Assembly (NCBI GenBank): GCA_022749755.1
Contig: CM040449.1
Coordinates: 8,813,657-8,877,656, forward strand
From: Azadirachta indica
Lineage: Eukaryota > Streptophyta > Magnoliopsida > Sapindales > Meliaceae
Direction: 5' to 3'
Length of the DNA: 64,000 nucleotides
How positions within the stretch are numbered: position 1 is the stretch's first letter; every line of letters starts with the position of its first letter. A program made the position numbers and the translations under genes. The notes beneath the pieces are model-generated. The model made no database searches. It saw only the letters and a list, made by a program, of their open reading frames with translations, and had not been told where the DNA came from. Shown one piece after another: positions 56,379-64,000 of the stretch.

Positions 56379-59300
56379 TCAACATGGAGGCATGTCTTCC
56401 GGTGGAGGTAAAATTTTTGCCTTTGAACCTTCTCCATCTTTCACTATGAACACCATATTCATCCCCCACGAGGTATGTCTATCAAGATGGCAGTGCATGA
56501 ACCATACTCCTGTTTTCATAACACCAAAAAAAAAAAAAAAAAATTTCTTTGTTATACTTGATTCATCATTAAAGTACTGAAAAATAAATAATCCTATAAT
56601 TTTATACAATTTCTTATATTATTTATAAAATATTACATTTAAACACTTTTAACTGTTAAAAGTGGATAAATATAACAATTTATAGCAGTTAAAACTGTTT
56701 AAATTTAACAATTTATAGATTGTGTAAGAAATTAATCATGTAAAGTTAAAGTACTGCAATTTATTTATTTATTTATTTATTTTCTCCGATGTATATGATT
56801 ACCAGGATTGTCTGCCTTGAATCTGATGGTAGTCCATCCTCTTATTGGAACGGCAATGGTGTTCTGAAGAGGAGGATCAACAAGATTATATCTCTGAGGA
56901 TCTTTCTCTTTGTCAAAATTTCCAAGCCCCCATCCAACTACGTAGAAGCTATATCCGTGTAAATGCATTGGATGATCAGTTCCCTCTAACAAATTTGTCC
57001 CCTGCAAAACGATCTCCACCGTTGAATTATAATCTATCACCTTCACCTCAGAGGCTTTTTTTGGAGTAAGTAAAAACGATGGCAAATCGTTAGCTGTATA
57101 ATTGAATTTCAATGGCGGAAAACTCGGAAAGTTTGTCCCGAAAACTCCATTGATCTGGTGATAGTAAGCTTCTAGAATATCAATTGATGGGTTGACAAAG
57201 CTTATGTTATTCAAGCTAGCAGCTACTCTTGTCCCATTTGGTCCAGAACATGTTTCATTAGGGCAAGGAATTGTGTTCATCGAAACGGTGAACACGTAAG
57301 ATTTGCTGATGTTCAACGGAACGTCAATTGGATGTTCTTCGTCGGCTAAGCTCCGAAGACTTCCGGTGAAATTTACAGACGCAGTTGTGTCGTTGTAATC
57401 TGGAAGATAAGGTAACAAAGGAGACGAAGAAGAAGAAGAAGAGGTTCCATTGTATTGTAAAATAGCTGTAGTAGTTGTATTGTCAAAAGGAATCTGACTA
57501 GCGCCGCCGGAATATACTCTTGCGGCCATGTAATATTCGACGGTGGGATCTTGGTTGGCTTCTAACAAGACATCGAAGGTTTGTCCCGGAGAGATTGTGA
57601 GGTAAGTTGATGTGAATGGCTTGACGTAGCTGGCGTCTGTTGCAACGACAGTGAGGTTGTGTTTGGCAATGGAGAAGAAGTGCATGTCTTGCAATGCACA
57701 GTTGATTATACGAAGAAGATAAGTTAAGCCACGTTCAACTTTGAGCTTAAAAGTATCTACAAACAAATTAGAATACAAATGGAAAGTTGTTAGTGGAAAT
57801 TGAGATTAATTATGAAAGGAAAATAATTAAATTAATTAAAGAAAGCCTAATTAATTATTGATAACATTATATGCTAATAATTCTAATAATAGAACTAGGG
57901 TACCTTTTTTTTTTAGAATGAATGTTAAATTAATTAGTCTGAATTTTTAATAGACTGATATTTGAATAAATTCTAATTAATTAATTAGTCTTTGTTTTTT
58001 TGAGTGAATGTTGAATTAGTTTGAAAATTTTCAGTTGAATCAAAAAGTGAAAAAAAAAAGACTTTTATTTAATAAAAAATGTCTTAAAATTCTTATTAAG
58101 CTAAAAAAAATACATTTAATTATCAAAATAGTGAGATAAGTATTAAAACCAAAAAAGAAATCCACATACTACCAATATTACATTGAAATTCTACCGAGAG
58201 TTTGTTATAGGACCGTATATATTACAACCAAATAATTACTATCATTTTGGACGATATTTATACTCATTTTAAAAAGAAAAGTCTATTCACAATTAAATAT
58301 GGTAGATCCCATATATATAGTGGGTATTGTTTTTCGTAATTGAGATATGAGCAGTCAGCAAGACTGGAAATTACCACTCGGACAAAGCTCGGGTGGCAAA
58401 TACATGTTTGTAATTGATAATTATATGTGTCAACATTATTTTAAAAGATTAATTAGGTAAGTTCAAATTAGCACTTGATCCTAAAATTTTGTAACTATTA
58501 ATTAACTATTACTACGTATATAACTTTGCTTAAAATTATTTATTAAATTTTAGCAATTAATAATAAATTAATAATTAATGAATCACCTGGTTTGGAGCAG
58601 GGATACAGATCTCCAGGTTGACCATTAATGGTGAAAGCATCCGAAGTGTTAGCTTCTCCTCCTGATTGAAGAAATTCATCATAAACCTCCATTGTGTCTG
58701 CTTTCCACCACTCTCCTGTACCATTTAATATTAATTAATTAATTGCTTCCGAATCTCAATGCTTTTTCTTCACGCGTGAGGAAAAAGAAATTCATAATTA
58801 AATTATTAGTCAACAGTCAATCAATTCCATTATTTATGTGTATATATTTTATGGTTACGGCTAACTAGAATCTTAACTTTATTCAACTTTTTATATTTTT
58901 CTATGAAATGTTAGATCCAATCATTTATAACGGAAAATAGTAAATCTAACATATACATATATATATATATATATAGAATTAAGGGGCTATTAATTTTTTT
59001 TCTTTATATATACATATATATATATATATATAGAGTTAACCCATTTTTTTTTTAAGTCTGGCGGTGCAAATTAAGACTGTCGACTAATTGGATACAAATT
59101 TTAATTTGTTACTCTTGATAAGTTTATAATACAATTAATATTAGTAAAGTATATATATATATATATATATACCTAAGATTATAGGAATTTCAGCATGAGG
59201 TTTGGGAAAAGGATAAGTGGTCCCATTTTTGGGATAAATGATGATAGCGCCATGAACAGTGTCTCTTGCCCAATCACTATGAGCATGCCACCAAAGAGTT

Positions 59301-60347
59301 CCTTCTTCATCCGATAATATTATCTTCTGACTAAAACTTCTTCCTGGTTGTATAGGGCATTGTGTTACGTATTCTGGACCATCTGCCCATGGATTCCGAG
59401 GCTGCTTCACTCCATGCCTGCAAAATTCAACATTATATATATATATATATATATATATTTTTACATTAATTTTTCTATATATACGTTTGCAGCTTTTAAA
59501 ATACAAATTTCTTAATAAGTTTGTGTAAACTTAGTGCGAAAATCACTCTTACTTTATATGTAAATTATTGTTGTTTTATATTAAGGTTTTGTTTATTTTT
59601 GATTCTTGGTTTCTGCTCAGCTATTAAAATCCAACTGTTAATTCTTTTGATAACTTATCTTTCCCATTTTGTGGTTGTGTGGATGATAAGACTTGCATCT
59701 TTGAATTTTGTAAAATTAATAAATTGACGATATTGTATATAGTTTAACAATTTAGTCCATGGTTTCTTATTTTAACATATATATGCATTGCTAGTGGACT
59801 AAAATCTTAATATGAAAAAAAAGTATATCCTAATTTACTATTTTAACAAAAATTTAAGGTCACACAGAATATTATTGTTCAAGCTACAAGAAAAAAAGTG
59901 TTAACAGGTAGACTTCCGAAACTGAAAAAAAGACTAACAGTCCTAAATAGAACTTTAATATACGTATATGTAAATATTGACGCTTGAGAGATTTTAAAGA
60001 GTGACGAGAGTATACCAATGAATAGTGATATTATCACTGGCCTTATTAAAAACGTCAACGATAATAGTATCTCCTTTATTTGCATATAATGTTGGTCCTG
60101 GAAATGACCCATTAACAGTCAAGATCTTCTTCGTAGCACATAGTCTTGCGTATGAAGCTTCTTCCACCTATAACAACAATTCATTAATTCATTCATTTAT
60201 GTAATTTCTTATAATAAACGGTACGCTTTTGTAAATATTAAAAGTTGTAAGCTTACCACAAATGTATAACGTTGCAAAGCTTGGCAATGAAATAGTGGAA
60301 CAAAAATTATAAACCCCAAAACTTGCAAGCTAAAAATCTGAAGCATT
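56379..60347 (-). CDS. Laccase 3, intact, duplicate of laccase 2
   Basis: Six exons: 60258-60347, 60016-60167, 59173-59417, 58587-58715, 56803-57756, 56379-56509, all GT-AG, giving 566 residues. It has two more serines than laccase 2 in a serine run in exon 5. An in-frame ATG nine bases further upstream (60356) could add three residues; I chose the one shared with laccase 2. Signal peptide, [19 protein letters not shown] (from His467) and HCHLDRH (Cys530) with an axial Met are all present, so it should be an active secreted multicopper oxidase. Apart from scattered substitutions the exons match laccase 2 closely. Intron 4 is 830 bp against 318 bp in laccase 2. The TATA region is conserved, so expression may overlap. 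Confidence 0.93.
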
Positions 60348-60423
60348 GTTTTCATGAAGATTTTGATTTCTGAAAGCATATATGATTTCTTCTACGTTAT
60401 GGTTTTGATATGATTTCTGAATG

Positions 60424-60431
60424 TATATATA
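60424..60431 (-). promoter_or_regulatory. TATA box of laccase 3
   Basis: TATATATA about 77 bp before the ATG, in the same position as at laccase 2. Confidence 0.5.
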
Positions 60432-63400
60432 GATATTATTAGCTAGCTGGCTGCTAAGACTTTTTGTTGCATTTCACTGTATATGCACGTGCGTTTGTAA
60501 AATGGTTCTCAAGATAATGCTTTCAAAAGCATAGCACCGACGTTCTGAAAATGATGTTTTTAACTAAGGATAAAAATGTGCGTCGTAAAATGAAAAATAA
60601 TGAAAACGTGTTTCAGAATTCTTTTTTTTGAATGAGTAGACTGGTCAAGAAAAATTGTCATTAATTTTGAAAATTCATTTATGAAAATGGTGGAAAACAG
60701 AAAAATATTATTTTTCAATTTTTAGTTAAAAATTAAAATATAAATTTTTCAAAAATTAATTAATTTACAAAAGGTGCAATGAAATAATGTTTTACTAAAT
60801 TTTATTTTAAAAATTGGAAAAATACTTTTAAAAATGTGTGGTACCCTTTACTTGCTTGATCAAATTATACATTTTATCTCAATTTTAATCATTTGGACTG
60901 GAGCTTATTGGCAAATTAACATTTACACTCTTTATTATTTTAATTTGAAGTAAGTAAATCTAATTGGTCGTTAGTTAACTAAATTATTTGCAGATTAAAG
61001 TTAATACTCCTTTATTATTTATATATATATTTATTCTCAATGACTGATTTAATAATATATGAATGCTTGATTAGGAAACCTCACAATTCAAAAACACTTC
61101 TGTTATCTTAATTTTGCTTTTGAAAACAGCTAATTAGGAAAGTGTTTTGGAAATAATTTATGGAATAATCTAAGAAAAGAGTTATAAATTCGTATACTCA
61201 ATCGTTGATTTGATGGCTTGGCCTGCTTCAGTGCTTCTTAATTAAGCAATTAAAACATCGCCAAATTTAGCCGCCTCCTCCACCGGGGTTATGAATGAAA
61301 TATGTACATGTAGTTAAATGTGTTGTAGAATATTTTTATAATTCTTAATTATATTTTACTGAATAATTAAATATTTTTGTAGATAAATATATCACGTAAT
61401 TACTTTTAAAGATCTTTTCAATCATATAACAATTAAAGTCACAAAGAAAATTAAACACTATTTCTTAAATATAATATATTATATTTTTACGTTACTAAAC
61501 CGACTACTATAATAATATTAATTTAAGACCTAAATTCTTATCATAATCAAAGAAAAAATTTTAGGTGAAACATGTTTACGACGTATCGCATTATTTATTC
61601 AATCAATTGTAATTAAATATAAACTTGTTTTAGAATTTATCAATATTTATAAGATACTCAAGGTAACATTTTCTTTTTTATTAAAATCTAAATTAATTTG
61701 ATTCATAATAAACTTGAACGAATGAATCTAAATAATCAATTTATTTTTTTCTTTGTTTCAAATATGATATTTATGAAAAGATATACAGTATACATATTTA
61801 AAATTTTTAGATTTAGGTAATATTTATTTTTTCTATTTGAAGTATAAATATAATTGAAATATAAATTTGACTGAAATTTAAATCTAAAATGTCTGAATAT
61901 AAATATTAAGCTGTTTTTTTTTATAAAAATAAAAAAAATCTGAAATTGATATGTTGACATATATTTTCTTTTTAAATATTATATGTATTTATATTTTATA
62001 AAAAAATTTAATTATATTGATAGAATAGTTTATAAATTGAATAATTTTTAATAAACTATATTAATATATACATTATTTTTCATAAGATATATGACCACAT
62101 TTTATATTATAAGTAAAATGTTCACTAACAACTCTGTTTTAATTTCACAACACTTTGAAATTCCTCTTTCAACAGAAAATTAAATTAAATTAGATTTTCT
62201 TTCTAAGGAGTCTAGCATTTATTGTGGAATAAAATTTTGATTGCTTGTTTCTTGTAATTTAAGCGATCATGATGTAGGATTGTCGAGTGTATCAAAAAGA
62301 TAGTGATCCTCATTTGTTATTCTTTTCATTATTTAATAAAATTCAAAAATTAAAAATTAATAAATAATTTCAATTGCAAAAAGAAGAATAACATTTAATT
62401 TTTAATTTTAAAAATTCTTTTGTCTATAAACTTATTAAATTTAAAGTTAAAAAAATAACATTTAATACTGTCAACTTATCAACTTTTTCTACTAGTAGGT
62501 TATATAAGATTAATTAATGGCTTAAAATTTGTATCTCTTTTAAGTAAAAAAATTAAGTTAATACAGTATACCCATAAATTAATATTTTAATTTTTCTTTC
62601 TAGAAAATGGACTTATAAGTCCTTAAGTTTAGCCAACGATTCAGATAATTAGTTTCAATGAGTTTGAAAATATCTTATGCCTATTAAACTGTAAATTCTT
62701 CAGTGTAATGACTCTTATAACTTTATTCAATAATAGTTGAGTATGAAAAATAATTATTAGATCTCCAACAAATATAGGAATAATAATGTTTATTTCTTTT
62801 TATAACATATTTACAATAGAATATTTATAATATATTACAACTAAAATAAATATTCATTTTTTACACAATTAACTAAAATATAATATGTATAAAATATAAA
62901 TTTATTTATTTGACAACATAGTTATAATAAAATATTCATTATTATATTTAATTTTAATAAAATATATTTATATATAGCTAAAATATAAATAAATTAATAA
63001 AATACAATATATTGTAATATAATAAATTTATAATATATTAATAACCATTATATTATTAATACACATTTTATTTATTAATTTTTGTCTTTAAAAAATTATA
63101 TATTACATTTTAACAAATTTTAAGGGTTTAATAATTATTTTTTTTACATAAATAATTACTATTACCGTAGGTAATAAATATGATTCTACTAATAGATTAG
63201 AACAATTCAATATATCCAACATTAAAAACAAATGTCTTTGTCTGCTGCCTCAATCAAAACCTAACATAGAATAATTTAACTTCCATAATTGATTTTAGTG
63301 CTGGTTTGTTAAGCTGTCTTTATCAATTCAGGAATCTCCTTTTTATTAACGGTCAATTTATAGCAAGTTTAAAACATGTGAGTTTTTGGGTCGGCTTATT

Positions 63401-63580
63401 TCTCAAGAAGTTAAATATTTTTCAAATAAATAACACTTTTCCATGAGTCTCTGTCTTTATGTCTCTTTCAATTCAATTCAATTCAATTCTTATCGTTTAC
63501 GTCTTTACAAACAAATGGAAAGATTTACTGTCGGTGATTAAAATATTATTATTTCACTGTTTAATATTTGTTTAATGTGA
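60432..63580. other. Laccase 3 upstream region
   Basis: Matches 35335-38893 of block A and then 45198-45240 beyond the MULE, so it contains the empty MULE site at about 63525. A (CAATT)n run lies at about 63467-63487. No gene. Confidence 0.6.
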
Positions 63581-63689
63581 AAATGATATATTCTTTTTAA
63601 TATTTGTTCTAATAAATAAAATATTTTTTTAATATTTTTAAAAAAAATAGTAATTGATGTTAAATAAATAAACAGATGTTTCTTTATTT

Positions 63690-64000
63690 TTATTTTTAAT
63701 AATTAATTAGTTAATTTATTATTATTTATATTCTTAATTTTTTATATAATAACAATACAATATATATTTTATTTACTTATAACATTTTAAGTCCTTATTT
63801 TAATATTTTTTATAAAAAAATATTTTTTTTTAAATATAATAATTTATTCTTATATTTAATATTTTTTTATAATATACTCAAAATTAAATATATTTTTAAT
63901 TTTTTATTTTAATAGAAAATTTTAAAAAAATATTATTAAAAAAATTTAAACAATAAGTTAGATTAAATTCATATTAAAATATTTATAACCTTTTTTTATG
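63690..64000. mobile_element. Partial copy of the AT-rich fold-back element
   Basis: From about 63700 the sequence follows the left arm of the 6187-7885 element: AGTTAATTTATTATTATTTA, then the run around AAATATATTTTTAATTTTTT and ATTAAATTCATATTAAAATA. It is cut by the window end, so its inverted arm cannot be seen. Confidence 0.6.

Larger units (their letters stand above)
46410..63580. repeat. Large segmental duplication, block B
   Basis: Second copy of block A in direct orientation. It starts inside the P450 intron (CTGCTTGTTC..., about 46410) and ends near 63580, where the block A sequence after the MULE also stops matching. Against block A it has an insertion of about 0.75 kb (48602-49345), an inversion with deletion near 49.93-50.26 kb, and about 0.5 kb extra in laccase intron 4. 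It lacks the MULE. Confidence 0.88.

Noticed and set aside
57800..58390. Extra ~0.5 kb in laccase 3 intron 4
   Set aside because: It could be an insertion, but I found no inverted ends or target duplication, so no element is called.

Overview
The window is plant nuclear DNA from a dicot-like, very AT-rich genome. Genes have GT-AG introns, a eukaryotic tRNA-Val sits at the left edge, spacers are full of (AT)n, (GA)n and (AAT)n microsatellites, and the recognisable genes are plant families: At4g09670-like oxidoreductases, a CYP78A cytochrome P450, secreted laccases and a Mutator-like (MULE) transposon. I cannot fix the species from the sequence alone.

Layout. 1-1300: tRNA-Val(AAC) and a cluster of G-boxes. 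1.3-10.7 kb: two tandem copies of a two-exon Gfo/Idh/MocA oxidoreductase gene, each encoding 362 aa. The first has a longer intron, with an internal duplication and a small inverted-repeat transposon inserted in it. The second has a ~1.7-kb AT-rich fold-back repeat inserted about 100-120 bp upstream of its start. 10.7-19.5 kb: gene-poor DNA with a 527-bp non-autonomous MULE-like element. 19.6-21.3 kb: an intact CYP78A gene (543 aa).

From the CYP78A intron onward the window is organised as two copies of one large segment. Block A (about 20.65-45.24 kb) holds CYP78A exon 2, laccase pseudogene 1 and intact laccase 2, and is interrupted at its right end by a degenerate 6.3-kb MULE (38.9-45.2 kb). 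Block B (about 46.41-63.58 kb) holds a CYP78A exon-2 pseudogene, a laccase remnant and intact laccase 3. At the MULE position block B shows the empty site, so the MULE entered after the duplication. Block B also carries a 0.33-kb inversion beside a ~2.3-kb deletion that removed the last two exons of its first laccase.

Fate of the genes. Each block received one laccase of each type. The first type has died in both blocks by entirely different mutations, while the second type stays open and spliceable in both (564 and 566 aa, all copper ligands present). The P450 duplicate lacks exon 1 and is dead. The laccases are predicted apoplastic phenol oxidases. The P450 is a predicted ER-membrane monooxygenase of the organ-size family. 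The oxidoreductases have no firmly known substrate. I found no operon-like cluster, CRISPR or clearly new biochemical system; the unusual content is structural: nested duplication, parallel decay, fold-back repeats, and a 90-bp coding-length repeat array inside the MULE.
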